From Pseudomonas viridiflava (GTDB lineage: Bacteria > Pseudomonadota > Gammaproteobacteria > Pseudomonadales > Pseudomonadaceae), in the NCBI RefSeq assembly GCF_900582625.1, contig NZ_UTIQ01000084.1, positions 558,001 through 622,000 on the forward strand: a stretch of 64,000 nt of DNA, in the 5' to 3' direction. The notes beneath the pieces are model-generated. The model did not search any database, was not told the DNA's origin, and saw only the letters and a list, made by a program, of their open reading frames with translations. Shown in pieces: positions 1 to 9,411 of the stretch. Within the stretch, counting starts at the first letter, position 1. Every line of letters begins with the position of its first letter. The position numbers and the translations under genes are program-made.

Positions 1-4
1 GCGT

Positions 5-150
5 TTGTGCGGCCCCCTCTCCCTAACTCTCTCCCCGAGGGGCGAGGGGACTGAATTGTGGTGGGTCTGCGAATACGGTTCCAAACCAATCACCGATTAG
101 CTCCCCTCGCCCGCTGGCGGGAGAGGGGCTGGGGGAGAGGGCGGCGGCGA
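5..150. repeat. Family C palindromic repeat pair
   Basis: The first 160 bases hold no gene. Two GC-rich arms are visible, one near 9-44 (CCTCTCCC ... GAGGGGCGAGGGG) and one near 101-141 (CTCCCCTCGCCCGCTGGCGG followed by GAGAGGGGCTGGGGG). They match the arms at 27385-27490 and 44560-44675. The element lies just downstream of cobI, so it could act as a transcript 3' end. Confidence 0.7.
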
Positions 151-160
151 AACGCTTACC

Positions 161-907
161 TCACGCCTGCCACTTTTCTCCCGGCACGATAATCAACGAA
201 AAATACGGCGAGGCCATCGGCTCCACTTCATCGAGCGGCACAATCCGTTGGTTCTCCATGGTCGCGCGCTCCACGTATTTCGCCCGGCCAGCCAGGCCCA
301 GTTCTTCGAGCACGCCACGCACTTTGTCGAAGTTGCGCCCCAGCTTCATCACCACGGCGGCATCGGTGGCGGCCAGGCGTTGTTTCAGCTCGTCGGCCGG
401 CAACACGCCGCTCAGTACTGCCAAACTCTGGTTGCGATACACCAGCGGAATGCCCAGCACCGAGGCGCCGCCCAGCATGGAGCACACGCCCGGCACCACT
501 TCAGCGGGGTAGCGGCTGGCGAGGCGGTCGTGCAGGTACATGTAGGAACCGTAGAAGAACGGGTCACCTTCACAAATCACCGCCACGTCGCGGCCGGCTT
601 CCAGGTGCTCGGCAATCTGCTCGGCGCAGGTGTCGTAGAAGTCGCTGATGATGTTCTCGTAGCTCAGCGGCGGGGCGAGCTTTTCGGTGGTCACCGGATA
701 CACCATCGGCAGGCGCTGCTGCGCCTCGGTCAGGTGCCCGGCAATGATGCCGAACGCGTTGCCATGCTGGCCGGCGGCGACCTTGGCCTTGGCCACGAAG
801 TAGCCAATCACCGGCGCGGCTTGTAACAAGCGCAAGGCTTTGAGGGTGATCAGTTCCGGATCACCCGGCCCAACGCCAATGCCCAGCAGGCGACCTTTTG
901 CGAGCAT
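161..907 (-). CDS. cobI: Precorrin-2 C20-methyltransferase
   Basis: CobI transfers a methyl group from SAM to C20 of precorrin-2 to give precorrin-3A in the aerobic cobalamin pathway. The 248-residue protein opens with the tetrapyrrole-methylase loop [10 protein letters not shown] near residues 10-19 and has the internal EGDPFFYGS segment of this family. The frame stays open upstream to 1171, but I chose ATG 905-907: the family motif starts right after it, the upstream part is a shadow of cobH, and this ATG overlaps the cobH stop by one base (TGATG). That overlap suggests translational coupling in a cobG-cobH-cobI operon. Length is normal for the family. Confidence 0.95.
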   Translation of the reverse strand: MLAKGRLLGIGVGPGDPELITLKALRLLQAAPVIGYFVAKAKVAAGQHGNAFGIIAGHLTEAQQRLPMVYPVTTEKLAPPLSYENIISDFYDTCAEQIAEHLEAGRDVAVICEGDPFFYGSYMYLHDRLASRYPAEVVPGVCSMLGGASVLGIPLVYRNQSLAVLSGVLPADELKQRLAATDAAVVMKLGRNFDKVRGVLEELGLAGRAKYVERATMENQRIVPLDEVEPMASPYFSLIIVPGEKWQA

Positions 908-1533
908 CACTCTACCTCCGTGGCCAGGGCGTTGACGGCGGCGGCGGCCATGGCGCTGCCACCGCGGCGGCCTCGCACAATCACGTACGGCACGCCACGG
1001 CTGTCGGCGGCGAGCAGGTCTTTCGATTCTGCGGCACCGACGAACCCGACCGGAAAGCCGAGAATCAGCGCGGGCTTCGGCGCGCCGGCATCGAGCATTT
1101 CCAGCAGATAGAACAGCGCGGTCGGGGCGTTGCCGATCACCACCACGGCGCCTTCCATATGCGCGCGCCAATGTTCCAGGGCCACGGCCGAGCGGGTGTT
1201 GCCGAGCTCGCGGGCGAGGTCATGCACGCCTTCGTTATTCAGCGTGCAGATCACCTGATTATTAGCCGGCAGGCGAGTGCGCGTTACGCCTTCAGAAACC
1301 ATGCGCGCGTCGCACAGAATCGGCGCGCCAGCAGCCAAGGCGTTGCGCCCGGCAGTGCCAGCGCCTGGCGAGAAGCGCAGGTCTTGCACCACATCGACCA
1401 TGCCGCAGGCGTGAATCACGCGCACGGCGAGTTTTTCCAGGTCGGCTGGAATGCCGCTCAGGTCGGCTTCGGCACGGATGATGGAAAACGAGTGGCGGTA
1501 AATTTCCTGGCCATCGCGGATGTACTCAAGCAT
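907..1533 (-). CDS. cobH: Precorrin-8X methylmutase
   Basis: CobH moves the C11 methyl group to C12, turning precorrin-8X into hydrogenobyrinate. The 208-residue protein matches the family from end to end: the start [20 protein letters not shown], the [17 protein letters not shown] segment with the conserved histidine near residue 40, and the glycine-rich C-terminal part with [14 protein letters not shown] chose ATG 1531-1533, which overlaps the cobG stop by one base; a TTG codon sits directly before it. It is the middle gene of a tightly coupled cobG-cobH-cobI run. Confidence 0.95.
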   Translation of the reverse strand: MLEYIRDGQEIYRHSFSIIRAEADLSGIPADLEKLAVRVIHACGMVDVVQDLRFSPGAGTAGRNALAAGAPILCDARMVSEGVTRTRLPANNQVICTLNNEGVHDLARELGNTRSAVALEHWRAHMEGAVVVIGNAPTALFYLLEMLDAGAPKPALILGFPVGFVGAAESKDLLAADSRGVPYVIVRGRRGGSAMAAAAVNALATEVE

Positions 1534-2843
1534 CAAAGGGCTTCCATGGGGTCGGGCAGCGCGGCCAGTGTGTCGGCGGCTTCAAGAATAGTCAGATGAC
1601 GGGCCAGCACGCGGCCGAAACCGCTGAGGTGAGTGTCCCGTTGGTAAAGGTCGTAACGGCCAGGCGCGACGGCCAGCAAGGTGTGCGGCGCGGTGTGAGC
1701 GGCGGCGCATGAGCGGCTGCATGCGCTGAGGTGCACCTGCTCGATGGCAATGTGGCGCTGGGCGAGGGCGCTGGCCAGCAGCAGGGCGTCACCTTTGCTG
1801 TCGGCCAGGCCTTTGCTGCAATCGGTAGAGCCGCTGCAGGCCACTAAGCGCGCCAACGGGGCGGCGCTGTCGGTGAGTAAACCCAGCGCGTTCAACTGCT
1901 GGGCCAGGCCTCGCGCCTCGTTGTGCGGCACATCGCGCAGCAGCAGGCTTTGCCAGGGCGTGAGGTAAACAGAATCGCTGGCCAGCGTGGCGACGGCGGC
2001 GAGCTGTTGCGCCGAGATTCGCCCCAGCGTGGGCGCGGCGCCGACCATCACCAGCCCCGGCTGCCGTTGCGGGCGAACGCCGAGATGCGCCCAGGCCTCG
2101 GCAGGCGCGCGACGCCAGCTGCTGACGGCGGCGTCTTGCTGCAAGGCGAACGGCAAACGCTGTTGCAGCTCGGCGATAAAGGCCGCCGTCGGCCACGCCG
2201 CCAACAGATGGCGCATCCGCGTGTGCTCGGCGCTGGCGCGTTGCAGGAACAGTTCGAGACACGCTTGCACCAGCGCCGGCGCCTGTTCGGCATTTACCGC
2301 CGCCAGGGCGCCTTCGGGTTTGCCAGCCAGGCCGAAAACAAAACGGCCGTCAGCCAGCGCGCTTAGCCACAGGTCGTGGTGATGCTCAAGCATCGCCATG
2401 CCCTCGCCGCCGTCCAGTTGCACGGCGAATTTCGCTGAAAGCTGGTGCAGCGACTCCTCGGTTTCCAGCAGCGTGAGTAGCTGGTCGGCGAGGGGACGAA
2501 CATCGAGCAGTTGCTGAGCATCGACGCCTGCGGCCGGGCTGAGCATCACGTTGCGCACGTCATCAGCGCCAGCGCTGCGCGGGCCGAGTTCAGCCGCCAG
2601 CAATGCGGCGATCAGCGACTGCTCTTCACCGGCACGCACGCCGCGAATCTGCAGGTTGGCGCGGTTGGTGATCTCCAGCACGCCGCTGGCATGACGTTCG
2701 GCGGCGGCGCTAATCGCCAACGCCTGAGCCACGCTCAGCCGCCCGCCCGGCAATTTCACCCGGCAAATGCCACCGTCGAGCGCCTGCACAATGCGCAGCA
2801 AACCCGGGCACGCGGTGTGGCGTGGCAGGGGCGCGTTGGGCAT
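1533..2843 (-). CDS. cobG: Precorrin-3B synthase
   Basis: CobG is the oxygen-dependent monooxygenase that makes precorrin-3B before ring contraction, so it marks the aerobic pathway. The protein belongs to the nitrite/sulfite reductase superfamily. The C-terminal iron-sulfur cluster cysteines are visible as ACSGSTDC (C-x5-C) and SACSRSC (C-x3-C), and the N-terminal half has the ferredoxin-like segment around [18 protein letters not shown] 2841-2843 gives 436 residues. A TTG six codons upstream (2861) is an alternative start, and neither has a strong Shine-Dalgarno sequence. It is the first gene of a leftward operon, divergent from cobL with about 130 bp between the starts. Confidence 0.93.
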   Translation of the reverse strand: MPNAPLPRHTACPGLLRIVQALDGGICRVKLPGGRLSVAQALAISAAAERHASGVLEITNRANLQIRGVRAGEEQSLIAALLAAELGPRSAGADDVRNVMLSPAAGVDAQQLLDVRPLADQLLTLLETEESLHQLSAKFAVQLDGGEGMAMLEHHHDLWLSALADGRFVFGLAGKPEGALAAVNAEQAPALVQACLELFLQRASAEHTRMRHLLAAWPTAAFIAELQQRLPFALQQDAAVSSWRRAPAEAWAHLGVRPQRQPGLVMVGAAPTLGRISAQQLAAVATLASDSVYLTPWQSLLLRDVPHNEARGLAQQLNALGLLTDSAAPLARLVACSGSTDCSKGLADSKGDALLLASALAQRHIAIEQVHLSACSRSCAAAHTAPHTLLAVAPGRYDLYQRDTHLSGFGRVLARHLTILEAADTLAALPDPMEAL

Positions 2844-2974
2844 GGGCTGGACGTTATTCAAAAAGGCTCACTGGTTCGCTGTGGCTGGCTGTGGGTGCCG
2901 ACGAACGCGCTATTATGCCCGCTTTGCCCGACCCCAGGAAAAGCCTGCTTGTCGGCGGTTTAAAAGGAGTGCCC
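2844..2974. promoter_or_regulatory. Divergent cobG/cobL promoter region
   Basis: This short gap separates two divergent cobalamin operons and must hold both promoters unless they lie inside the genes. On the plus strand TATTAT at 2911-2916 is a possible -10 box, and AAAGGAG near 2963-2969 is a good ribosome site for cobL. No cobalamin riboswitch core (B12 box) is visible, and the gap is too short for one. Confidence 0.4.
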
Positions 2975-4177
2975 ATGGCGGCGTGGCTGACAGTGGTGGG
3001 AATCGGCGAAGACGGCTACAGCGGTCTGGGCAAGCCTGCGCGCCGGGCCTTGCTCCAGGCGCGCCTGATCATCGGCAGCCCGCGTCAGCTGGAGCTGCTG
3101 CCGCACTGCCTGAGCGCCGAACGTCAGGGCTGGCCGAGTCCGTTCAGCCTTGGCCCGGTGCTCGCGGCGCAAGGCACGCCGGTGTGCGTGCTGGCCAGCG
3201 GCGACCCGATGCTGTTCGGCGTCGGCGCCAGCCTGGCGCGTCAGGTGCCGGCTGCTGAGATGCAAGTGTACCCGGCGCCGTCGTCGTTCTCCCTGGCGGC
3301 CGCGCAGTTGGGCTGGGCGTTGCAAGAGGTCACCTGCTTGTCTGTGGTTGCCCGCCCCGTTGCCGCCTTGAACGCTCATATCTATCCCGGACAGCGTCTG
3401 CTGGTGCTGAGTAACGACGGTTCCAGCCCGGCGACCATCGCTCAATTGTTGGTAAAGCGCGGTTTTGGCGGCAGCCGGTTGCGCGTGCTGGAGCATTTGG
3501 GCGGCCCGTTGCAGCGCGCTGTCGATGGCATTGCCAGCGCCTGGGCCTTGCCAGAAGTCGCGGCGCTAAATGTGCTGGCCATCGACTGCATCGCGGATAC
3601 CGACGCCCGCTTGTTGCCCCTGACGCCGGGTTTACCCGACAGCGCCTTCGCCCACGACGGCCAACTGACCAAGCGTGACGTACGCGCCATCACCCTGGCC
3701 CGCCTGGCGCCCATGCCCGGTGAGTTGCTCTGGGACGTGGGCGCCGGCTGTGGCTCCATCGGCATTGAATGGATGCGCGCCCACCCCAGCTGCCGCGCGA
3801 TTGCGGTGGAAGCCAATGCCGAACGCCAAGGCTTGATCGCGCACAACCGCGACGCCCTCGGTGTACCGAGCCTGCAACTGATCGCCGGCAGTGCACCCGA
3901 AGCCTTGCAGGGCTTGCCGCAAGCGGATGCCATTTTCATTGGCGGCGGCGTCACCATTCCCGGCGTGCTAGACCACTGTTGGGCCCATGTGCGCCCCGGC
4001 GGCCGCCTGGTCGCCAACGCCGTCACCTTGCAAAGCGAAGCGGCGCTGGTGGCCTGGCGCGAGCGGCATGGCGGTGAACTCACCCGCATCACCGTGGCCC
4101 AGGCGCTACCCTTGGGTGACTTCGACACCTGGCGCGCCGCGCTGCCCATCACCCTGCTGCATGCCGTGAAGCCCTGA
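2975..4177 (+). CDS. cobL: Precorrin-6B C5,C15-methyltransferase (decarboxylating)
   Basis: CobL methylates precorrin-6B at C5 and C15 and decarboxylates the acetate side chain at C12. The 400-residue protein is the usual fusion: a CbiE-type tetrapyrrole methylase in the first half ([13 protein letters not shown] at the start, then [11 protein letters not shown]) and a CbiT-type Rossmann methyltransferase in the second half, with the SAM loop [16 protein letters not shown] near residues 249-264. The open frame reaches back to 2822, but ATG 2975 has an AAAGGAG ribosome site and starts at the family motif. It heads a cobL-cbiD-cobK operon with 3 bases to the next gene. Confidence 0.95.
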   Translation: MAAWLTVVGIGEDGYSGLGKPARRALLQARLIIGSPRQLELLPHCLSAERQGWPSPFSLGPVLAAQGTPVCVLASGDPMLFGVGASLARQVPAAEMQVYPAPSSFSLAAAQLGWALQEVTCLSVVARPVAALNAHIYPGQRLLVLSNDGSSPATIAQLLVKRGFGGSRLRVLEHLGGPLQRAVDGIASAWALPEVAALNVLAIDCIADTDARLLPLTPGLPDSAFAHDGQLTKRDVRAITLARLAPMPGELLWDVGAGCGSIGIEWMRAHPSCRAIAVEANAERQGLIAHNRDALGVPSLQLIAGSAPEALQGLPQADAIFIGGGVTIPGVLDHCWAHVRPGGRLVANAVTLQSEAALVAWRERHGGELTRITVAQALPLGDFDTWRAALPITLLHAVKP

Positions 4178-4180
4178 GCC

Positions 4181-5278
4181 ATGCGCGACGAAACCCCCGA
4201 ACAACCTGCGCCGCTGCGAAGCGGCTACACCACCGGCAGTTGCATCACCGCAACCAGTCTGGCGGCGGCGCGGTTGTTGCTCGCGGGCACGGTCAGTGAC
4301 GCGGTGGAAATCGTGCTGCCCAAAGGCCGTGAAGTGCTGATGCGGTTGGAATTCTGCCGACCCTTCAGAGACGGCGCCGAAGCCGGCACGCTCAAAGATG
4401 CTGGCGATGACCCGGACGTGACCCACGGCGCCCTGGTGTTTGCCCGCGTGCGTCTGCGGTCCGAACCTGGGGTGGCGTTTTTCGCCGGCCCTGGCGTCGG
4501 CACCGTGACCAAACCGGGCCTGACCCTGGCCGTGGGCGAGCCGGCAATCAACCCGGTGCCCCGGCAGATGATCACCAGCCACCTGTTCAGCCTGGCCATC
4601 GAGCACGGCTACGGCGGCGGCTTCGAAGTGACGGCCTGCGTGGAAAACGGTGAAGCACTGGCGCTGAAAACCATGAACCCGCGCCTGGGCATTTTGGGCG
4701 GCCTGTCCATCCTCGGCACCAGTGGCATCGTGCGGCCGTTTTCCTGCGCGGCGTACATCGCCTCCATTCACCAAGGCATCGATGTCGCCCGCGCCAACGG
4801 CTTCACCCACTTGGCGGCGTGCACCGGCAACGCCAGCGAAGACCGCATGCGCCAGCACTACCAACTCGACGACACGGCGCTGGTGGAAATGGGCGACTTC
4901 GTTGGCGCTGTGCTCAAGCATTTGCGCATTGCGCCTGTGGCGAAACTGAGCCTGTGCGGCGGCTTCGGCAAAATCAGCAAACTGGCGGCCGGGCATATGG
5001 ACCTGCACAGCCACCATTCCAGCATCGACCTGCCGCAATTGGCCAAATGGGCCGCCGCCATCGGCGCCAGTGCCGCGCTTCAGCAGGCAATCATCGCCAG
5101 CAACACCAGTCAGCAAGCGCTGGCGCTGGCCAGTGCCGAGGGCATCGAGTTGGGCAATGCGGTGTGTGCCCATGCGTTGAAATTCGCCCAGAGCATCGTG
5201 CCGGCGACCGTGCAGGTGGAGGTGTTCGCCATCGACCGCCAGGGCGGCATCGTTGGTTATGCGGGTTCGGCGCAATGA
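4181..5278 (+). CDS. cbiD: Cobalt-precorrin-5B C1-methyltransferase (CbiD)
   Basis: CbiD methylates C1 of the corrin precursor after loss of the two-carbon fragment. It belongs to the cobalt-early pathway, but Pseudomonas carries it within its aerobic gene set in place of CobF. The 365-residue protein has the characteristic N-terminal [17 protein letters not shown] near residues 13-29, then [11 protein letters not shown] and [18 protein letters not shown]. It starts 3 bases after cobL and its stop overlaps the cobK start (ATGA), so all three are probably co-translated. Confidence 0.94.
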   Translation: MRDETPEQPAPLRSGYTTGSCITATSLAAARLLLAGTVSDAVEIVLPKGREVLMRLEFCRPFRDGAEAGTLKDAGDDPDVTHGALVFARVRLRSEPGVAFFAGPGVGTVTKPGLTLAVGEPAINPVPRQMITSHLFSLAIEHGYGGGFEVTACVENGEALALKTMNPRLGILGGLSILGTSGIVRPFSCAAYIASIHQGIDVARANGFTHLAACTGNASEDRMRQHYQLDDTALVEMGDFVGAVLKHLRIAPVAKLSLCGGFGKISKLAAGHMDLHSHHSSIDLPQLAKWAAAIGASAALQQAIIASNTSQQALALASAEGIELGNAVCAHALKFAQSIVPATVQVEVFAIDRQGGIVGYAGSAQ

Positions 5279-6033
5279 GACCAAGCGTGCTGTTGCTCGG
5301 CGGCGTGAGCGAAGCGCTGGCGCTGGCCCGGCAACTACAAGCGAGCGACATCTATAGCCTCGCCGGCCTGGGTCGCGTGCCGGATGACTTGCCCTGTCAG
5401 GTGCGCGTCGGCGGCTATGGCGGCGCCGAGGGGCTGGCGCAATTCATCACCGCCAACGGCATCGGTTTGCTGATCGACGCCACTCACCCGTACGCCGCGC
5501 AAATCAGCGCCAACGCAGCGCGCGCCGCCCAGCTTGCTGGTGTCCCATGCTGGGCGCTGCGCCGTCCCGGTTGGCAGGCGCAGGCCGGCGATGATTGGCG
5601 CGAAGTGGCCGACTGGAACGACCTTATCCACAGCCTCGCGCCGTTCAAGCGCCCTCTGTTCACGCTGGGCCGCGAACCGCTGGAACACCTCGACGAAATT
5701 CCGGACCACCAGCACTGGACCGTGCGCTGCCTGCACAGCCAGCCGCCGACCGAACGCGCCGACATCATCGGCGCGCGCGGACCGTTTTCCCTGGAAAGCG
5801 AGCGCGAGCTGTTTGCCCAGTTGAGCTGCGACGTGTTGATCAGCAAAAACAGCGGCAGCCAGAGCACCGAGCCGAAATTGCAGGTGGCGCGCGAGTTGGG
5901 TGTACCGGTGCTGGTGCTGCGGCGGCCGGTGTTGCCGGCGGTGGAGCGGGAATTTAGCGAGGGGTGGGCGTTGCTGGAGGCGCTGAAGAGCATCGCGGCT
6001 GAAGCCGCTCCTACAGGAACGCGCAGTCTGTAG
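5275..6033 (+). CDS. cobK: Precorrin-6A reductase
   Basis: CobK uses NADPH to reduce precorrin-6A to precorrin-6B. The protein starts with [16 protein letters not shown], carries [13 protein letters not shown] near residue 66, and has the C-terminal [16 protein letters not shown] segment typical of the family. ATG 5275 overlaps the cbiD stop by four bases. The reading frame runs into a family A palindromic repeat: the last dozen codons ([12 protein letters not shown]) and the TAG stop are repeat DNA, so the native C-terminus was probably replaced or extended when the repeat inserted. At 252 residues the length is still near normal. Confidence 0.93.
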   Translation: MRPSVLLLGGVSEALALARQLQASDIYSLAGLGRVPDDLPCQVRVGGYGGAEGLAQFITANGIGLLIDATHPYAAQISANAARAAQLAGVPCWALRRPGWQAQAGDDWREVADWNDLIHSLAPFKRPLFTLGREPLEHLDEIPDHQHWTVRCLHSQPPTERADIIGARGPFSLESERELFAQLSCDVLISKNSGSQSTEPKLQVARELGVPVLVLRRPVLPAVEREFSEGWALLEALKSIAAEAAPTGTRSL

Positions 6034-6052
6034 GAGCGGGTTTAGCCGCGAT
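5992..6052. repeat. Family A inverted repeat pair at the end of cobK
   Basis: Two arms face each other: GCGGCTGAAGCCGCTCCTAC and, after about 13 bases, TGTAGGAGCGGGTTTAGCCG, followed by a T run. The left arm is read as the cobK C-terminus and the right arm supplies its stop. The stem-loop with trailing T's, placed between convergent cobK and the aldehyde dehydrogenase gene, could also work as a terminator. Confidence 0.85.
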
Positions 6053-6056
6053 TTTT

Positions 6057-7538
6057 TCAGCCTTCGCGGTAAAAAACCTCGTCTTTATACGGGTACCACC
6101 ATTCGTGAATCTGCGGTTGGTGGTCGATGATCACCATCTTCGAACGGCGGAAAGCGTCGAGGCCCTGGCGGCCGAGTTCGCGGCCCATGCCCGACATTTT
6201 CCAGCCGCCAAACGGCAGGGCGTCGTTGTCGATCAGCGGGTTGTTCACCCACACCATGCCGGCTTCCAGGCGGTCGGCGGCTTCCATGGCTTCGCCAAGG
6301 TCAGTGGAAAACAACGAGGCGCCGAGGCCGAAGCTGGAGTCGTTGGCCAGGCGCACGGCTTCGTCGAAGTCGGCCACTTTGCAGATCGCCGCCACCGGGC
6401 CGAAGCATTCTTCGTGGAGGATATCCATGGCCTGGGTGACGCCGGTGAGAATGGTCGGCTCGTAGTACCAGCCCACTGGCTGGCTCGGCGGAATTTTTCC
6501 GCCACAGACCACGGTGGCCCCCTTGGCCACTGCGTCGGCGACCAGCCGCATCACTTTGTCGCGCGCCGCCTCGCTCACCAGTGGCCCAATTTCGCTGTGT
6601 TCCAGCCCGTGCCCGATGCGCAGTTTCTGCGTCATGGCGGCGAAGCGATCGACGAACGCATCGTGAATGTCGTCGACCACGAAGAACCGTTCCGCCGAGG
6701 TACAGATTTGCCCGGTGAGGTGAAACGCCGCCGTTACCGAACCGGCCACTGCCACGTCCAGCGGCGCGTGTTTGGAGACGATCAGCGCATCGCTGCCGCC
6801 CGCTTCGATCACGCAGGGTTTCATGCGCTCGGCGCAGGCCATCGCCACCGCTTTGCCGGCCGCCACGCTGCCGGTAAACGCCACGGCGTGGGTGCCTTCA
6901 GATTGAATCAGCAACTGCGCGGTAGTCGCATCGCCTGCCACGCAGCTAACCAAACCGGCCGGCAGCACACGGAAGTGCTCCATGAATTTCAGGGTGCACA
7001 GCGTGGTGGCTTCGGCCGGCTTGATGATGCAGGCGTTGCCAGCGGCGAGCGACGCGGCAACGGTCCAGCACATCAGCAGCACCGGAAAGTTGAACGGCAT
7101 GATGTGCACGCTCACGCCCATGGCGTCGTAGCGCACATGCTGGAACGAGCCCAGTTGCGTGGTGCCGGCGACTTTGCCGGCATCGTCGCGGGCCATCTCG
7201 GCGTAATAGCGGAAAATCGGTGCGCAGTTGGCCAACTCGCCCATGGCTTCGGGGAAGGGTTTGCCCATCTCCAACGTCATCAAACGGCCGGCTTCGCGGT
7301 TGACCGCCACCTCGCTTTCAATGGCATTGGCCAGCTGGTGCAACAGCGCGGCGCGGCTTTTTGCATCGACCTTGCGCCACTGCTTTTGCGCGGCATTGGC
7401 GGCTGCGATGGCTGTGTTTACATCGACCTCGTCGCCCAGGGCGATCTGGCCCACCTTCTCCAACGTGGCGGGGTTGATGATGTCGCGCAGGCGTTGGCTG
7501 TGCGGCGTCGTGAAGTCGGGATTGATGAAGTGATTCAT
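6057..7538 (-). CDS. NAD(P)-dependent aldehyde dehydrogenase family protein
   Basis: A full-length ALDH-superfamily enzyme that should oxidise an aldehyde to an acid. Catalytic residues are in place: Cys279 in GQICTSAERF and general base Glu245 in CVIEAGGSD, 34 residues apart as in active members. The cofactor segment MPFNFPVLLMCW and the FTGSVAAGKAV loop are also present. It resembles semialdehyde dehydrogenases, but the substrate cannot be read from sequence. ATG 7538 follows a GGAG ribosome site; an in-frame start 12 codons upstream is less likely. It is the last gene of the leftward run that starts with the polyamine-type transporter, so an amino-aldehyde derived from the imported compound is a reasonable guess. 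Confidence 0.88.
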   Translation of the reverse strand: MNHFINPDFTTPHSQRLRDIINPATLEKVGQIALGDEVDVNTAIAAANAAQKQWRKVDAKSRAALLHQLANAIESEVAVNREAGRLMTLEMGKPFPEAMGELANCAPIFRYYAEMARDDAGKVAGTTQLGSFQHVRYDAMGVSVHIMPFNFPVLLMCWTVAASLAAGNACIIKPAEATTLCTLKFMEHFRVLPAGLVSCVAGDATTAQLLIQSEGTHAVAFTGSVAAGKAVAMACAERMKPCVIEAGGSDALIVSKHAPLDVAVAGSVTAAFHLTGQICTSAERFFVVDDIHDAFVDRFAAMTQKLRIGHGLEHSEIGPLVSEAARDKVMRLVADAVAKGATVVCGGKIPPSQPVGWYYEPTILTGVTQAMDILHEECFGPVAAICKVADFDEAVRLANDSSFGLGASLFSTDLGEAMEAADRLEAGMVWVNNPLIDNDALPFGGWKMSGMGRELGRQGLDAFRRSKMVIIDHQPQIHEWWYPYKDEVFYREG

Positions 7539-7588
7539 AGCGGCTCCAGGCGGGGCGGTAGACGGGTTATCCACAGCCCGAGGACAAG

Positions 7589-8596
7589 TCAGTGGGCGGG
7601 CAGCGGTTGTGCCCAGCCGGGTAACTCACGGTCGAGAAATTCACGCAGAGGCAAGAGCGCTGGCGTGCGCAGGGCGCGGTCCAGCAAACCGATTACGCGC
7701 GGTACATGGGCCAGGTAATGCTGCTTGCCGTCGCGCTGTGCCAGGCGCACAAAAATGCCGGCCACCTTAGCGTGGCGCAGCGCCGCTAATACCGGGTAAT
7801 CCGCGCCAAACTGCTCGGCGTCTATCTCCGGGCGCTGGGCCAGGTAGCGCGTGAGTAGGTGGTCGCGCAGGATTTCCGGCACGTCACGACGGGCGTCTTC
7901 AAGCAGCGACATCAGGTCGTAGGCGCAGGAGCCAATCAGGGCGTCCTGGAAATCCAGTAATCCACAGGCCTTAACGTCGGTCTGGCCATCTAGGCGCATC
8001 AGGTTATCCACATGGAAATCACGCAGCACCAAGGCCTCGCGGCGTGTGGCCACGGCGCTGGCGAGTTGTGCACAGACCGCCAGGAACGGCTCGCGCAAGG
8101 CCAACGCTGCGGTTTTATCCACAAGCAGCGGCGCGTACCAGTCGATAAACAGCACCGCCTCGGCCAACAGCGCATCCAGGTCATACGCGGGCACATTCAC
8201 CGCCAGCGCTCGCGGCGCCTGGTGCAGGTGCACCAAGGCATCCACCGCCAGTTCATACAGCGGCTGTTCGGCGTAACCCATGGCCAGCAGGCGTGTGTAG
8301 GTGGCTTGGCCGAAATCTTCAATGAGCGCCAGGCCGGCCGCCGCGTCGCTGGCCAACACGTGCGGCGCCGACAACCCCAGCTCACGCAGGTGCATGGCCA
8401 CGGTCAGAAACGGCACGATGGGTTCCAGGCCGGGCGGCGAATCCATCAGCAACAAGTCGGCCTGCGGCAGACGGAAATAGCAGCGCCGCGACGCGTCCAT
8501 CGGCAACGCCTCAAGGCGACTGCTGGCGTACCCGGCGCCGGCCAGAAAGGCGCGGCGTTGTTCAGGGCGGGCGTAGGTTTCGGCCATGGTGATCAC
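7589..8596 (-). CDS. APH-fold kinase, AmgK-like
   Basis: A small-molecule kinase of the aminoglycoside phosphotransferase fold. The sequence resembles AmgK, the anomeric kinase for N-acetylmuramate and N-acetylglucosamine in Pseudomonas wall recycling: an N-terminal DASRRCYFRL segment, LALIEDFGQATY, the catalytic loop VLRDFHVDNLMRL near residues 190-202, and the metal-binding LLDFQDALIGS. True amgK normally sits beside murU, which is absent here, so this is probably a paralogue with another substrate (a sugar or amino alcohol). Two starts are possible: GTG 8594-8596, overlapping the stop of the upstream cupin gene, or ATG 8587 three codons later. Either implies translational coupling. Confidence 0.8.
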   Translation of the reverse strand: MITMAETYARPEQRRAFLAGAGYASSRLEALPMDASRRCYFRLPQADLLLMDSPPGLEPIVPFLTVAMHLRELGLSAPHVLASDAAAGLALIEDFGQATYTRLLAMGYAEQPLYELAVDALVHLHQAPRALAVNVPAYDLDALLAEAVLFIDWYAPLLVDKTAALALREPFLAVCAQLASAVATRREALVLRDFHVDNLMRLDGQTDVKACGLLDFQDALIGSCAYDLMSLLEDARRDVPEILRDHLLTRYLAQRPEIDAEQFGADYPVLAALRHAKVAGIFVRLAQRDGKQHYLAHVPRVIGLLDRALRTPALLPLREFLDRELPGWAQPLPAH

Positions 8597-8937
8597 CGGA
8601 TCATGTAAACCTTTTTGATGGTTTCGTGGACCGTGCAGGTGCCTTTCCAGTCCTTGGGAAAGAAGGCGGCGGTGTCCGGTTTGATCTCGATCACTTCGCC
8701 GTTTTCATGCACATAGGTGCTGCTGCCTTCGAGGAAATGGCAGAACTCATCGCTGGTGACGTGGCAGAACCACTTGCCCGGCGTGCAGACCCAGATGCCA
8801 CATTCCGACTGGCCTTCCGGGCCTTTGTGCAACACCACGCCGGAGACTTTCGACTCGCCCTCCAGCATGGTCGGGATGGTGCCCCAGTCTTTGAGGTCAG
8901 TGATTTCGAGCGGGTTGTAGAGGTGTGGGGTGGTCAT
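8593..8937 (-). CDS. Cupin-domain protein (Cupin_3/DUF861 type), copy 1
   Basis: A 114-residue single-domain cupin. Its core reads GIWVCTPGKWFCHVTSDEF followed by CHFLEG, NGEVIEIKPDTAAFFP and WKGTCTVHETIKKVYMI, the pattern of the small Cupin_3 family related to EutQ and ureidoglycine-type enzymes. Such proteins bind a metal and act as hydrolases, isomerases or sensors; the reaction here is unknown. ATG 8937 has an AAGGA ribosome site. It is clearly a paralogue of the cupin at 9049-9411, from which it is separated only by a family A repeat pair, and its stop overlaps the kinase start. Confidence 0.82.
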   Translation of the reverse strand: MTTPHLYNPLEITDLKDWGTIPTMLEGESKVSGVVLHKGPEGQSECGIWVCTPGKWFCHVTSDEFCHFLEGSSTYVHENGEVIEIKPDTAAFFPKDWKGTCTVHETIKKVYMIR

Positions 8938-8962
8938 GGTTTGGTCCTTGATAAGTGGCTTG

Positions 8963-9033
8963 TGTAGGAGCGGCTTTAGCCGCGATGTTCTTGATCTGGG
9001 TTCCAGCCCATCGCGGCTAAAGCCGCTCCTACA
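8963..9033. repeat. Family A inverted repeat pair between the two cupin genes
   Basis: A near-perfect pair: GTAGGAGCGGCTTTAGCCGC at 8964-8983 and its inverse GCGGCTAAAGCCGCTCCTAC near 9013-9032, with about 30 bases between. It sits inside an otherwise tightly spaced leftward run and could form a large hairpin in the mRNA. Confidence 0.9.
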
Positions 9034-9048
9034 GGGTTCTTCGTTGGC

Positions 9049-9411
9049 TCACGCCAGCATGTACAAATTACGAATGGTTTCCTGCACGTGGCATTCGCCA
9101 GTCCAGCCGGCGGGGAAGAGCACGAGGGTGTTGGCTTTCACCTCGATCACTTCGCCGTTGTCTTCGCGGTAGGTGGCGCGGCCGCTGACGAAATGGCACA
9201 ACTCGTCGCGCGGAATCGACAGGCGCCAGCGCCCAGGCGTGCACACCCACAAGCCGGTTTCCGGGCTGTTGTTCGGGCCTTTGAATAGCAGGCGGCCGCT
9301 GGAGTGGGACACGCCCTCCACGGCATCGCTTTGCACGCCCCAGTCCACCAGGTCGGTGCGCGTGCTGACGTCGTGCAGCGCAGGCGCTGTGCGGGTATTG
9401 GCTTCAGTCAT
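9049..9411 (-). CDS. Cupin-domain protein (Cupin_3/DUF861 type), copy 2
   Basis: A 120-residue cupin that lines up with copy 1 over most of its length: GLWVCTPGRWRLSIPRDEL, CHFVSG, NGEVIEVKANTLVLFP and WTGECHVQETIRNLYML. The N-terminal 25 or so residues differ from copy 1. I chose ATG 9409-9411 over an upstream in-frame start at 9426 because it overlaps the end of the glycosyltransferase gene by a few bases, as expected in this compact operon. Two diverged copies in one operon suggest a heteromer or two consecutive steps on related substrates. Function unknown. Confidence 0.82.
   Translation of the reverse strand: MTEANTRTAPALHDVSTRTDLVDWGVQSDAVEGVSHSSGRLLFKGPNNSPETGLWVCTPGRWRLSIPRDELCHFVSGRATYREDNGEVIEVKANTLVLFPAGWTGECHVQETIRNLYMLA

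Noticed and set aside
2844..2974. Cobalamin riboswitch before cobG or cobL
   Set aside because: No B12 box or core sequence, and the gap is too short.
6105..7718. A 537-residue open frame opposite the aldehyde dehydrogenase
   Set aside because: Shadow of a catalytically complete ALDH; Arg/His-rich with no ribosome site.
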